Source: Pyrocephalus nanus
Lineage: Eukaryota; Chordata; Aves; Passeriformes; Tyrannidae
Direction: 5' to 3'
Length of the DNA: 64,000 nucleotides
NCBI GenBank assembly: GCA_038380795.1
Contig: CM076259.1
Coordinates: 96,831,739-96,895,738, forward strand
Of this stretch, positions 13,801 through 28,104 are shown piece by piece; position 1 is the stretch's first letter; each line of letters begins with the position of its first letter. A program made the position numbers and the translations under genes. The notes under the pieces are model-generated. The model saw only the letters and a list, made by a program, of their open reading frames with translations, was not told where the DNA came from and made no database searches.

Positions 13801-16800
13801 ACATTCTTCAAAGAAAAAATAAGACTGAGCCAATATTTGAAAAGTATTCAGCTCTTCTCTTGACCAAACTGTTTGCTGTATCATGAATTAATATTAATTA
13901 AATTACTCAGTATCTCCTTAATCTTAGTTGCCTTTTCAACCAAGGAAAAAGGAAAAAAAAAATTCTTTTCCATTAACTATAATGTAATACGATTTGGCTA
14001 AAGTTAATGAATTGCACTATAATGTATCAATCCATTTCTTCCAGAAATATTCCAAAGCACTGCATGTCCACTCCTTGGATTAACAAATAAATATGTAGGA
14101 AAAAAAGAAGGCAGAAAGGTAGGTACTTGAGAAACTGAATTAATCAAAGTGGTTTATTTTAAAGTTAACTTGATTTTTTTCTATACCGGACCAAAAAACC
14201 TTAACACCCTCTCTCCAGGTGTGCATATTTAATGCTGTTTAGCTTTTTTATTGAAATACCAACAACCAAGACATGCAACCTTAGTAATAACAAAGTAAAG
14301 TTCAGCAACTGCTTGCGCTGATTAATGCTAATTTATTAGTATGTTGCTCTTTGAATCCAGAGGTCATGCCTTGCAGCAAAGTTCTGGTGGATTTCTTCAC
14401 TTTTTTAAAAAAAATACTGCAGTGAAGAAATACTGAGTCTTTCTTAAAAAATCTTAAACTCCATCAATGCCATTCAAAACATTAAATCCTAAACCCTAAA
14501 TGGTCCTATTTTACCAGTCTGTGAAGTGGAACTATACAATTTCATTAGCTGAGTATACAAAACCTTAGTATTAGTCAGTCCTCCAAGTAGAGAGCACTCT
14601 TTATGAATAACCTGGGAAATATTCAGAGAAAAAGTGTATCTTGCTCTCAAATCACCCCAAAAATCTTGTCCTGCATCACAAAACCCCTGAATTACACCTC
14701 AGGGGGATGCAGTTTAGAGGCTGCTTCAAGGATTCAGGGAAAAACAGTAACTGATTTTTTAAAACAGCTTTATTGTTTTGTTTTCCTTTTTTTCCCCTCT
14801 CTTGTGTTATGTAAAGCAACAAATTGTAAGAGTCTGGATTATACTGCTCTGGAAATTATCCAGTTCACAAATCATAATAGCTATGAAATAGCATCACATT
14901 GTTAATGCCCAGAAATACTTATGTTATATATTTCTTCTGAAATAGAAGCAGCAAGGTACATAAATGTTTCCTTATATGATTAAAATATTAATCCATTATG
15001 GAATGAATGTCACTGCTCATACTTTGGCAGTAAATGTCCTGTAAAAGAGGTCATAACGCATAGTTATATCATTTAGGCATGTTTAACAAATTATGTTATA
15101 GAAATGTCCTGGGATGCTACTACACTCACTACTATGTTCATCATTCTAGGATGATTTTTTCAATTAAATATTGTTTGGTGAATAGGGATAGTGATACTGC
15201 TCAAAGATGGCATCTGCAGTTCTGCAAACATCTCTGTTGGTTTTTCCAACCATCTGAACACCATTTTTATAATAGCAAGACTGATTTCCAGCCTTATTGA
15301 CTTAATCAGTGAGCACACCTTCAGCATTTATTACACACCTTTTGCTTAGATTTTGCTGAATATACACTTAACAATACAGCTTTAACTAGACGGGGTTGCT
15401 TCTCACTTCTACAGTTAATTTGCCTTCTGAAGGCAAGCTTCCTATTAGTTATGAAGAACACAGTTTTTATATTCAGTGACGTGTGTTTTAAAGCAAATCC
15501 AGTCAGTCTTTAGTCCACCAAAATCATACAGTATGTGTGCTTAGAAAGCTTTAAGGTGAGTAGTGTCACGTGCCTGGAAGCTTACTTTAGATAGGAGTTG
15601 TTCAAAGCATTTACATCAAAGTCCTAATTTTTTTTGCCATTAAAGATTGTGGAGGTGAGTTTGGCAGACACAGTGTCTTCAATTCAAAGCCAAAGGCAAA
15701 TGTACATATCTCTAGGCTTGTTCTCTTCATATTTTCATTAATTCCAAAGAATGTATTGCTTTAGGCCTAGTTTATAATATAGATAACAGAATCACTTCAG
15801 CAGAAGTAAGAATTCTTCAAATCACCAGCAGAATCAGATACAGACATTGAATAATTTTGTGGTATATATTTTGCTGTGAAAAAATACTCCAGACTTCTCT
15901 TTCTTTTTCACAAAAAGAGTCATACCCTCACCAGTAGAAGACAGTTTACTTACATCCTCATCAATGCTGATGGTAGTAATTCTCCAAGTTGTTCTGAGAT
16001 GGCTGAGAGTTATGGGAAATGGAAAGAGAAAACTGAGTGGGGATCAAGTGATTAAAAAATATATTTTAGTATTTCCATAGCTCTAGGCTACAGTGACTTC
16101 ATGGATAATTACAAAACTTATATTTTTGAACTTGACACTCCTGCAGTGACCCGTATTGCCCCCATTAACCATAGTGGACTGTCAGTGTCTCCGTTGGCTT
16201 CTCAGCTATGTCTGAGAAAGGATAACAAAAAGAAGGGCATATATTTGGCAGTGTTTGTTATCTGTGGGAGTTGCAGTGACAAAAATTAAGGAACTAAGAA
16301 AGTAAGAGAGAAGTGATGAAAAATAAACTATAAATAAGCTGCTACTAGAACTTTTGGGGTAAAAAAATAACCTTTGTTTCTTCAGGAGGAAAGGAAAATT
16401 ATAGATTTAGACAGCTTTATTTTCATGTGGTTCTTATACATTATTCCCAGTCACAGCTGGGAAACATCCTACCCATACCAAACTATTGTTCTAGTAGGGA
16501 GGTAACTGTTAAAGACCAAGAAGGAAGGAAAAAGGGAATACTCACCAAGATCACCTTCAGCATAAAAACCTTTGTTTGGGGTACCAGATGATTTGGGTTT
16601 CAGCTATGGAGACTCATGAAGCATGAAACCAACTTTTCAGGAAAAAAACTCTTCCAAAGCCCTAGCAGAGTTAGGGAAGCTCCTTATCCAACATGTAAAC
16701 AGAGTTGCTGTGCAATACTTGTGAGGAGTAGCAGTCCCTCCTGCTGAAATGGGATCAATATGCAGTCATTTCTAAATACCTGGAATACTAATGTGGTACT

Positions 16801-18077
16801 TACTATTAATGGTAATATTGCAAGTGAACTCTGAGGTATCTGGAGCAGTCTGTGCTTGCAGAAGTTTTGTTTACTGTGTTTTCCCCCAGTTTGGTGTATA
16901 CATGTATAATGAATCAATCAAATTAACCAACTTAATTATTTATATCCCTACAAAAGGTAGACAGGCAGATACTTTCCCTCCAATTTGAAAGGAAAGATCA
17001 CAGGGAAGCCAAAAATTCTTTGGTCTTTCCATAAGTATTAAATTATCACTGGGGTTTCTCAAATTCCAAGGCCCTGTTTGCCCTTACTAACAATTGCTCC
17101 ATTTCACACATGCAAGAACTCTCCAAGGATGAAAGCTCTGCTTGTACTTGGGGCAAAAAAGGAAAAGCTTATGCATTTGTGGTGATATAAAAGCTTAGGC
17201 CAGAATTTTTAAGCACACAGGACCAAGCCCTCAGTAGTACTGTTAACCGCAGAAGGTTGCAACAGGAAAGAAGAAGCAACTCAGTGGGATAATGTAAACA
17301 CACTCTGGGGAAGTCAGGGCTGCTCTTAAGAAATGAAGAAAGTTAATGTTTTGGGTTAATGATAGTTTTCTGAAAATTCTTGGGAGGTCTAGCTTTATTC
17401 TGAGAGATCTTCAGTTTCTTACGATTCTGAATTCTCCCTCACACACACACATACAAAAAGCCAGTGCTGTGTGTGCACCATATAGCTATGCAAAGAAGTA
17501 AAGCTCTCAGCAGGAAGATTCATCATTTTTTCTGCATTCAAGTGAAGCCAGTGTTGGAACACCACTGGGGTCCTGGCACCTATATTTTCAGTAGGTGGTT
17601 AAATGGAAAAAAAAGGCTTTGGGGAGGTTCTACCCAAAGACAGCTGCAGCAACACTGGGATTACCAGTGTCAGAGTTGTGCACTTGCCTCATCACACCCA
17701 TGCATGTGTGCTTACTAATGGAACAATATGATTGTTTTTTAAAAGGTGTATTCATTGCTTGGCTGGTTTAACAAAGAATTTGAAAAGCAGAGGTTTTATA
17801 CAGTGGGGTTTAGATTATCTGTCTTTCTTGTTTATGTTTCTTTCTGTGCCCTCCCTTCACAATATCCTATTAACCCACTGCTGTTTGAATCCCTCACCTC
17901 CTCTGCCCTGCTTTTGGTGGTATTCTGCTCCCATCTTTCACCACCCTTTTCTTGTTACAACTAAGATGTGATCATAGTTACACACCTGCTGTTCTCTTTT
18001 CATGATAACATCAGAATACTATTTTCCCAGCAATGTGAAACAGACAGCAGGCAGAGCTTTTTGTGGGACTTTTCTCC

Positions 18078-18093
18078 TTTTTTTTTTTTTTTT
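18078..18093. repeat. Poly(T) run, 16 T
   Basis: Homopolymer of 16 T preceded by a CT-rich segment. No associated repeat body seen. Confidence 0.9.
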
Positions 18094-19521
18094 GCATGTA
18101 TTTTGGAATATTTGACATTAATTCAAAAGCAGTCTTCTACTTTCACATTACTATTGCTTTGAACAAGCAAGGTTTCTATTTCTTTGAAAATGAGAGAACA
18201 AAAAATCTATTCTTTGGCCACATCTTTACTGTTTTTCTGTATAGTGACAATATTGACTCTTTTCTTCATGTCATTAGATCATCTACCTCGAGGCCAGATA
18301 ATAAAGATGCTTAATTTGTCTCTCACCTAACCTTGACATCTATTTTAAAATACGTCATGTGTTATGGAAGAAGACTCTTTTACAGATAAAACACATAGGT
18401 CAAAATCACCGCCCTTCATTTCAAATTATCTGAAATGCATATCCCTGCTCATGCTACCTTTACCTCTCTTTTCAGTAAATTATTTCAGAGTTGCCCCTAT
18501 TTAATTCCTAACTATTGGAAGTTGATACTTTTTTGCTTTGGATTTTGTTTGCTCAGCTCTACCCTAACTTGTTCGTTGAACATACCCCATCACCATCCCC
18601 TTCACACTGTTTGCACTGTTAACAGTGCCAGCTCTCTATTTATTGCCTTTTTCAGCACATTTTTCGAACTATTGCCATGTGTTTGCTGTTGCCATCTGCT
18701 TGCTGCTCTTAAAAACCTGTGTTCACATGAGTTGAAGATGGAGAGTTCTTTTTCTCAGTTAGTTCATAAGTTAATTTACTGTCAAAGAAAAAAGGAAAAA
18801 TTCATGAAGTGATTACTTCCTCTTAGTCTCCATTTTGCAAGGTGGGAAATGTAAATTAGTCTTGTATAGAAATAGAGAATCAAGTTGGAGTTAAATATTT
18901 AGCTGTAACAACTATAAAAGATTTTCATGTTTCCTTTCTTTGCTTTGAATTAGGCTTTCACATTATCAGCTACGTATCTGAGCTAGAACTTAATCTGTTA
19001 CAGCTTTGGGATACCTGTATAATGCTAAGATGACATGGAATGCTATTATTATTTCTATGTCTCAAATCAATTAAATAAATGAAGGCAATGAAACTATTAA
19101 CCAAGCAAAACATTATAATTAAAGCAGCTTTTAGTCATGATTCTGTACCTAACATCCTAAATACTACTGCTTAAACTCTCTGATTTCATCTAATTGCCTT
19201 TGAATTTACACTGGCAAAACTCAAACTAGAAATTCATTAATTCTTCTTGTAAGGAGAATTCTATAATATCTTGGCAAACCTGAGTGTTGTTTACAATCAT
19301 TTTATGAGTGGAAATTCATTCTACTATGTATTTGGTAAATGTGATAACTTCAATACCACATGTTAGAATTATTAGTTTACAAAATGTCTTATAATATGGA
19401 GAGTCTTTAATACCAGGAGTATTTTCTATTATTATTGACATCACATATTGCTGCATGTGCACAACTTTAATGTGGCATATTCAAATTCTATATGATACCA
19501 CTTTCATAATATGAATATTAT

Positions 19522-19545
19522 AAATGAATAAATGAATGAATGAAT
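19522..19545. repeat. (ATGA)n tetranucleotide microsatellite
   Basis: Six AATG/AATA-type units, slightly imperfect at the left end. Confidence 0.85.
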
Positions 19546-22500
19546 CTTCAAGTCCAAGATTATAAGTTTCCCCATAATTTCCTGAAAAATTTAATTTTTT
19601 TTTTTTAAGATGAAAATTCTGGTGTTACCTAGTTGGATCCTACCTGAGGAACAGTCAGTTTATGATAAGAATCTGTAATGTAGAAATAATTCAGATCTGC
19701 AAAAAAACAGACAAGAAGTGAATTCTTTTGCACCATGTGTACATTGACTATGAAGACAAATTGGCAAACTCTGAACTATTATTTTTGTTCTAACCATCCG
19801 TCATCAACTTTGCTCATTTTTTTCCTGTGACCTAAGTTGTCTATTTGCTCTAATGAAACTGAGCTACCCTGGGACTCTGAGAGAACTGAAATGGAAGAAG
19901 AACATGGGGTAGTCAAAGTTTCTTGTTTAATGAACCTTTATGAACCTCCTTCACATTCCTTCTCATTATGTTGATTTCGGTCTTAGAGAAGATTTAAAAA
20001 ATATATTCAGAGAAACTGCCTGCTGTGGAAAAGTTTGGTTTGTGAGGAATGTGGTGGTATGCCAACTCTTTCAGCATGGAAAGAGAAAAACTAAGAATAC
20101 TTACCAATTAAGGTAATGTAATTCAGCAAGCCCGAGCCAACTGCAAAATAGCACTGCTAAGACTGAAATGATAGAACTGCAGCATAGCAGTGCAATCCTA
20201 GCAAGGATTTGTGAAAATCAGTTCCTATAAAACAACTTTACAATAAAATTATTTTGTGGTTGAAACCTTCACCAAGGAAAGTAATATCTGGAAGGAAAAG
20301 AAATTACTCACTGCTTATGGTGTGACTAAATAGCATAAACCAGGAGAGACTACATAAGCCATTATTAAAGTCAGTATTGAGCAAGAAAATAATGGAGCCT
20401 TGCAAAAATACACTTTAATTGGTAGCATCTTAAAGTCAAAATAGCTATGCTGGTTTACAGTAGGTGAGAATGTAGTCTTTTATATTCAAAGAACTACAGG
20501 AAGCTTTGAATCATATAGGACTCAAGTAATATTATTTCCCTCAAGACAGTTTCTCAGTAAAGGGACGCAGCTACAGGGTGAATTTATTGATTGCATCTTT
20601 GATGCTACTGATCAAATGAAAATGTTCCTGTATTTTCTCAGATTGCAAGCTCAGCTTCAAAGATTTCAACTTCAGTGCTCCTGTCTTGTGGAATGAAAGA
20701 CAAACTTGTTAATTTACTCTTGACCTTGAGTGATAACTGTCATAAAAGACATTGCCCCCTCACGTAGATTAAAATTTCTCTTGCCTTCCCAATTTCTAAC
20801 AAGAATACAAACTCTTTCCTGACCAGGTCATTGCAGGAAGGATGTAACCTTTTCTACCTTTAACAGTCAGTCTAGCTGTAGTTTAAATGTTTAGCCCAGG
20901 TATGCTTGCATTCCTCTTTGGCTGGACACAAACAAAACAGCCTGTGCTGTATAAAATACAATTCTATCTTAATGACATTACTATAAGTGAAAGTGAATGT
21001 TGAGCATTATTAAAGGAAGGACTTAGTCTAAACAGATTCTTAGATGTTGTAGTAGCTGTAAGGAGATTAATAAAACCCTTGGCATCCCAAATGTTGGACT
21101 TTCATTTCCATGTCGAGCAGTAGAACTGAAAGGGTTGCAAATATATTTAACATTATGCAAAAGTTAAATCAGGACTCAGAGAAAAATTATGCAGACTAGC
21201 CAGGTCTAATAAATTTCTGAATAGACAATGCTGCCCTTGTTTTTACTTTCTTGTTTCAAACACAACTATGCCCCATAAAAAACGAGTCAATCCAACATCT
21301 TCAAATGTATTGATCTTCATATTACTTTACTAGCTGTTGCCTGTTTGGAGTAAGCATCTTAGGATTGTACAAATTCTTCATATTCTTATAATTTTGTGAG
21401 AACATCTACTTCTTTCTCCTCCTCAAGGTATGCATTTGAGGGAGGACACCAGCTGTACTGCATCCAGGAAGGGAAGTTGGAAGGGCAGTCGGCAAGCAGA
21501 AGAGAGAGAAAAGACAACCAGAAGGGAATAAGTTCTCTTGCAATACAGATAGCTGTCCTAGCAGCAGGATTTATTTACCCTTTTAAACTTACTAAATGTA
21601 GATGGTGGTTTTTGTTTGTTTTTTTTTTTTAAATATCCAATAAACTCAAAAATTCTAGAGTACAGATATTTTTCTTTTGAAATTCCCTATCTTTACTTAT
21701 TTTCTACCAAAGAAACTCCTAGAAGCTTGAGAATGTATTTATGGATGCATTACAGAATGCTAGGTAGAAAATAAATCTCTAGTCAGACAAATTTATCACC
21801 CAGATAACGAAGAAATTACTGTTTTTTGTAGGAGAAAAATCAGCAAAATTCCAGTGATTTTCCAAAGGTTATACAGCAAAGAGAGATTCTTTGAATGCAG
21901 CCCAAATTCCTTTGTCTTCCAGTCCTCAGAAAGAGTTTAGTCTTGCCTGCTGACAGAGCAAGTTTCCAGCAGCATTTCTGTTTAGTCCTCTGCAGTAAGT
22001 CTGTACTGGACTATGCTAGGGCTCAAGTTCCTTTGACTACATCCATTTCTGCCAGTGTACCCCAAAAGACAAGGCAGTTGGTCATTTCTTTTTCCATACA
22101 CTAAGCAGCATTAGGGCAGATGTCATATGCAGAGCTGACAGAAATAAATTGCACAAAAGCGATGAAGCATGGAGGATTATTTAGTAATAGTGAAAACTTC
22201 TAGTCAATACTGACTTTTATTCCAGTGGCAATATTTCTAGGTGATGAATAATTGCAGACATAGGCACAGTGGATATACACCTTTCTGAATCTCTGACTTT
22301 CAACATGGCTTTTGTCTATTTAGCCAATACTTATTCTTCTTCTATTGTCTTTTTCTATTAAAAAAATATCAAAATGAAACCTATTTTTTCCTAAAGCTTT
22401 ACTTATTTTATTAGCAATTTTAAGACATTTTTTATCTAAAGCAAATATCAATGTATGACCTTCTGCAATGTCAGTTTTACATCCTGAGGTGATGAACAGT

Positions 22501-23640
22501 TTTTAAAATACATCTAGTACCTTTTATTTCTCAGTCATAACTGTGCTTCAAAAACAATGATAATATGCTATGACTAGCTTTGATAACATTCCTGGAAGAG
22601 TATGGTGTAACTTTGAGTTGACAAAGGCTAGGATTTATTTATTTTGTAATAAGAAAACTCATGAACTTCATAAGGAAACCTAGACATTTACATATGTACA
22701 AATCATCTTCGTACCTTATGAGATATGCAAAACAAGCCTCTAAGTCTCATACTCTTGCACTTGTGTTACACCAATGCATTAATAATGCAGACAAAACTCA
22801 GTTTTAAAAAGCTATCACACTTCTGACACGTTCTTCTTGAGATCTCAGTTTCATACTATGAAGCCTTTTTATATAAGTACTCTATATTCACTGAAGTCAA
22901 AGAAACTGCTCTTAAAAGTAATGTGATCCTATTAGCCTTTTCTCAATTTTACCAGCAGCCCTCTTTTAGATATAAGACTCTGTATAAAGTTTTAATTGCT
23001 TTTATAAAGATTCCTTATAAAAACTATTGGAAAAATTCCTACATTAGCAACACAGTATGGTTTGAATTCTATACTGCTTCATGTATTTTTGAGAAGTATG
23101 ATAGTGTATCCAGACCTGGAAATTCAATTTCTAAACAGAACAAAAATATAAGCAACTAATGTTGGAAGTCAGTAGTTTTTGATTTAGCCAGTAACAATTT
23201 CTTTGCTTCAAATACTATCCTAGTAAAAGTTAATAAATAATGTTGGAAAACTGAAGAAAATTTTTTATTTTACTCCTTAAAGAAGGGCTAATTCTGCAGT
23301 TACCTTGATCCAGTATAAAAATATATTTCTCCCAGTGTCAGTTCTAAAGCACTTGATATTCATCTTAAAAATGTAAATTTTCAGAAATTTTCTTACATTG
23401 TGTTCCAGTCCTATACATGCTAAATTCAATATAAAGCCATTACTGTTTTCAATTAGATAATTTTTATCACTTCAAATTTGAAAAATTGTGCTGTCCATAC
23501 TGCTGTTTCACTTTCAAGTCCTTTAGGAGCTTCCCAGTTTCTTGAAGGATGCACTAAAACATTGCAAAAGAGATACACAAGCATTTATGAGAAGAAAACC
23601 TGGGAAAGCGCCTTTCAATCAGGGTATTAAGCTGAGTTCA

Positions 23641-23657
23641 TTTTTTTTTTTTTTTTT
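23641..23657. repeat. Poly(T) run, 17 T
   Basis: Homopolymer followed by CCC. No transposon body seen next to it. Confidence 0.9.
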
Positions 23658-26600
23658 CCCCTAAGTGAAGCAGACACAGTGATTTGCTTGAACACTGAAC
23701 TGACAAATGTTCCACTGCCCAGGAACACTAGCTGCTGGTATCCCTGATTAAGCACCTGCCCTGCTCTGTGGCATCTTGCCCTATTATAGTTTCCTCTAAA
23801 ACTGTTTTGAAGCATTTACTGACTCCTGACTCCACATATACTCAGCTTACCCATCTGATTTCCTAAGGAGATTGTGACTATTTCAACTGATAATTCATAG
23901 TGAAACTTTCCTTTAACTCAAATATCCTAAACTAATTACAATAGATATGGGGACACTCAGGCTTCAACTGGGAACCAAAACAGTTCTAGGAATGCTTTTC
24001 AAGGATGCTTAATTTTTAACAGTGAGAGAGAAAATTATTTTTTTCTTAAATTTTTAAGCACGCAGCACAATGATCAAATGAAGAACTGTGTCATGGATAG
24101 GACATAGAAAGTGCATGTGTTACAATGACACAAAATGTGTGCAACTGGTAGCTTTGCTGCTTTACAATCAAAATCAAAAATAAATGCAAAATGAAGCTCA
24201 TTGCAATAAGATTAAATAAAAAAATGAAGGTGATTAATAATAAAGCAGTTTCATCTTTTTGGAATGTCAACATATAGCAACTGCTCCATCAGTATTAGGG
24301 GAACAGTAACAAACTGGCAAATGGAATGTGGTGTAATGATGCCTTCCCACTAGTTTGCATCCAAGCTAGGCATTTTGGCTGTTTGTCCAAACCAATCCTT
24401 GTCTTATTTCAGTATTCCTCCTCCAATATTTTCAGGACAACTCTTACCCTCACTACTGAAGCTGACATAAACTACAAGTATGTCTATATACACTTGCAGA
24501 GATAAAACTCACTGCACCCTTTTATAATCTTTCTCATAATTATCCTAGTCCTGTATTATAGCATACACTGCACATACATCTACTAAGTTAAAAATCAAGT
24601 GGTAACTGAAGTAGTAGGTTTTTTACAGAAACTGATTTAATCTCATAAAGCATTGCATCAGCTAAAAATATTATAATTACTCTACATGCCATGGAATGTC
24701 TTAACAAAACATATACTGAGAAAGAATTACTTCTCTATTAAAAGAACCCATCATTTTGTAGGCTATAACAATATAGAAAGATGTGAAATTTTTATTTCAT
24801 TTTGTTGAAACTCAGGATAGCTTATGCTTTTTTCTTATGTAAAATTTCCTCATTTGTTTAATGTTTTAGATGTTTACTGTTTCAGAGCATTTTATGAAGT
24901 TTTTGTAGGAAATATTTTTTTTCAAATACAAAAAACCCCATGATCACAACTCTTCATGAACTTTCAACAATTAAAAGGAAACTAAACGACTTCATAACTC
25001 TCAAAGACTGTCAGAGAAAAGTCAAAGAACATCTATAAATCTAACCAATCACTGAAGAAATCTATGAATTTTGTTTGTTTGTTCAAAGTTTTGTGCATGA
25101 TGGCATTACAGAGCATTGTATTTAAGATGGAGAATTTTCCACATCCCTGTTCCTTGCCATGAATTCTGCCATCACTGCTTTGACAACTAGCTGGATGGAA
25201 AGAGGGCTTTCTTTGGAATATCATTCTTCTATTAGTATAAGCAACATCAGTATGCATCCCTCAGCTCAAAGGATCTGAGGGCACTTATTGGGGACTTTCC
25301 TACTCTCCATTTCACTTGTTCTGCACCAACCCAGAAATAAATCTCTCCTGAAGACAAGTCTTTATCCTTCAGGAATGAAGTAGGACCCTGGTCCTCATAT
25401 ATTAAAGTTGTCTGAGACCTTTTAATATTCATGTGTCTGAAAGTTAAATTGATGGTGCTTAGGACAGAAGTTTATTTCAATGGCTCTTAAGTCCTAGAAA
25501 CCACATTAAATATCTTCAGGCAAAGTTCTCTAGTGCTTTATTGTCCTCACTAATACAAAATACTTTCCAAATACCTAAATTTAAGTCCATTAGGTATTCA
25601 TCATCCTGTTTCTGCATTAGTCTCCAGCTTGCCCTCTCTGAGCAAGCTATACCTTTCAATACTGAGACATGTGAATCATCTGACAAGTTTTTCATCAACT
25701 AAATCTCATTTACAGCAAAATTTTGGCCACATAATAAAGCCTCTGGCTCCTCCTAGTTAATCCCTACATTACCTAAGGTATTTGTGGACAACCCACCATT
25801 CTCTTCTTTTGTCTCTTCTCTGACCTTATGGTAAATATTAATCTTTTTTTGGACAATATTTAGACCTTTTTTTAAGGGCAGAAAACTTCATATTCATCTG
25901 GTGGGTTTTGTGAAACTGTCTCAACAAATCAGTAAATTGGTGTCAGAGAGGTGCAGTTCTTCCTTCTACCATAGAGTTTATGGAACATTATTCCATGGTC
26001 AAGGCAGCTGGTGTTCTGCTGGCAGCACCATCTGCTCACTCACATATTTATCTCCATGTCACAACTGTCCTTAAGCCTTGACCTTTGATCAGTGGAACTG
26101 ACAAAAAAGCCACCTGAGCTCCTGACCCCTTCACCTCCCCATTTTCAGATCCTTACAGTAGCTTTTAATCTTTGTAAACTCATTCCCAGTAGTGTTATTA
26201 ACACTCACAGGGAACATAAGCAAGGGATAGTGTTCAGAGGGTTGGAGAAGCCTTAGCAGTATTTCAGTAACACCAAGGATTTGGGTTCCTCAGAGGCAGC
26301 ATGCCTTACAGAATGTCAAGGTTTCACAACAGATGGGTCCCATTGTCGCACTCATCACCACTGTCATGGACAAATCTTATAATCTTGTCACAGAAATGGT
26401 GTTACTTGTTGTTTTTCATTCAACCTAATCCTTTAAAATCTTAACTTCATGAGAAATTCACATTAATCTCTTCCAATCTCTCCCCCTCTTTAACTGTCAC
26501 TATTCTAAAATGATAATTTTTCTAATCACAGAAAAAAGAAGCTCCAAAAAAATAAATACTATCTGGCTAGAAACCAAAATATAAATTAAAATTATAACAA

Positions 26601-27717
26601 AACAAAATGAAAACACATATTCTTTCTCTTTAGAAAACTCAAAGAATTGTCAAGCATATATAAGTTCGTTAATTTTCCAACCACAATTAAAAGTATAGTA
26701 GAATCAAAGAAAGCAAACTCATCCATCCTTAGGGGTAAGAGGTTGAAGAGAAAATAAAAGTATTTAGTCATAAACTTCCACTTCAGCTAAATCTTTGGTT
26801 GAATTCTTGAAATATTTCCTAAAATATACTTCAGTAAAAAGTCCGAGTTCACAGTGAAATGAGCTCATACACGTGGAATGCAGTGCCTCAGACAGTCATC
26901 CTTCAGAAACATTTAAGGGAAATCTAATATAATATCAAATCAATCTTTTAGTGACATACTGGTTACCTGCTGTGAAGATTTTTCCTTTATTTCTTTAATC
27001 TTAGAATAAGAAAGCAGGTGGTGTGTGGGATTAAGTTAAAAGTATAAACATTCTATCATTCAAATAGTGACTCAATACAGAAAAATATAATCACACATCA
27101 TTATAATTCCTTATTTTTTCTATAATATTTAGATCTTTTAGGGAGATATAGACTCACTTTGAAAAAGACTAAATAAAAAAAGACAATCAGCTTCAATCTA
27201 ACCTTTTAAAAGATCTCTCACACCGCACTTTTTGAATCACCTGGGAGGAAAGAAAAAGACACTGAATACTAGAAAAATGAAGTTTCATGCAGAAAGCATT
27301 TGTATGCAATGAAGAATGCAGTAACATTGCTGGATCATCCCTCTAAAAAGTAATGGTAAGGTTAAAACAAGTAAGAAACCTAAAATGTATATTATGCCCA
27401 AAGAGATAAGTTTTTTGCCACAAAACAGTCAGGGATTAGGAGAAGGAAAAAACTTTGTAAAGTTGACTTATAAATGAGAAATTGAAAATTTTGCGACTGA
27501 GGTACACACAGCGCAGTGTTCAGTAACTGAAATTTTAGAAAACATTCTGCGCCTACTAATTGTATTTCCTCTTAAATGAGTAATGGAGGAGCATCACTGT
27601 TCAACTCAGGCAAAATTCAAGTTACCCTACAAAAAAGTAGAGGCGCAGCAGTCAAGAAAAAGCTCTCTAGAGAAAGAAGGAACCCGTAAAAATGCTTTTT
27701 AGAAGGCTGGGTTTCCC

Positions 27718-28104
27718 ATGGCAGAATTATGGTTCTTAGGGACAAGGCAGAACACAACAGAGAGCAGAGAGGCTCAGGCATATCCAAGATGTGTAAAGGA
27801 AAAGTCAGGATTGTCCATTAAAATGAAAGAATTAGAGAAATCACCTAATAAGGTGGCAAGTGTTTCATGCAACTTAGGATCTGCTTTCAAAGTCCACAGT
27901 GATGAGCAGGTTTGGTTTGTTGATCTCAAATCCAGCAGCGCTACTATTAAATTCAAACTGGATTTAAGGGCAGAGGTGAATGCGATTTGTAAAGAGACTT
28001 TACAAGAGATGATCCCAGAAACCAGATGGAGTGGTTACGGTTCGTGCTCAGTAGCCCCGGGGACACATAAGTTGCCTCGTTTAGTGCAAAGTCTATCTCA
28101 GTGA
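27718..28104 (+). pseudogene. Ty3/Gypsy-like retroelement remnant (zinc-knuckle/protease region)
   Basis: An uninterrupted frame of 128 codons in intergenic DNA. Residues ~70-110 have the layout of a retroelement aspartic protease: a W-F-V-D-L strand, then IKFKLD followed by the active-site position (residues 82-85, D-L-R-A where D-[ST]-G-A is expected), E-V-N-A-I, a K-E-T-L helix start, Y-G at 97-98 and a P-G-T-H-K-L-P strand. Upstream, ESREAQAYPRCVKEKSG (residues 15-31) has the spacing of a degraded CCHC zinc knuckle with the first cysteines lost. The order knuckle then protease is that of Gypsy gag-pol. The changed active site means no protease activity is expected. No reverse transcriptase follows. 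Alternatively a chance frame; similarity was judged by eye. Confidence 0.45.

Larger units (their letters stand above)
10878..27717. other. Intergenic, no gene seen
   Basis: About 17 kb with homopolymer runs and one tetranucleotide repeat. Open frames reach 125 codons (18435-18812) but are rich in Phe, Leu, Cys and Ser with no domain, as expected for chance frames. A paired nuclear-receptor half-site motif is at 12296-12312. No transposon beyond those listed is recognised. Confidence 0.6.

Noticed and set aside
18435..18812. 125-codon plus-strand open frame
   Set aside because: Phe/Leu/Ser/Cys-rich with no recognisable domain, as expected from pyrimidine-rich noise.
26070..26092. Near-DR1 nuclear-receptor site (TTGACCTTTGATCA)
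   Set aside because: One half-site departs from AGGTCA at two positions; such partial matches are frequent by chance.
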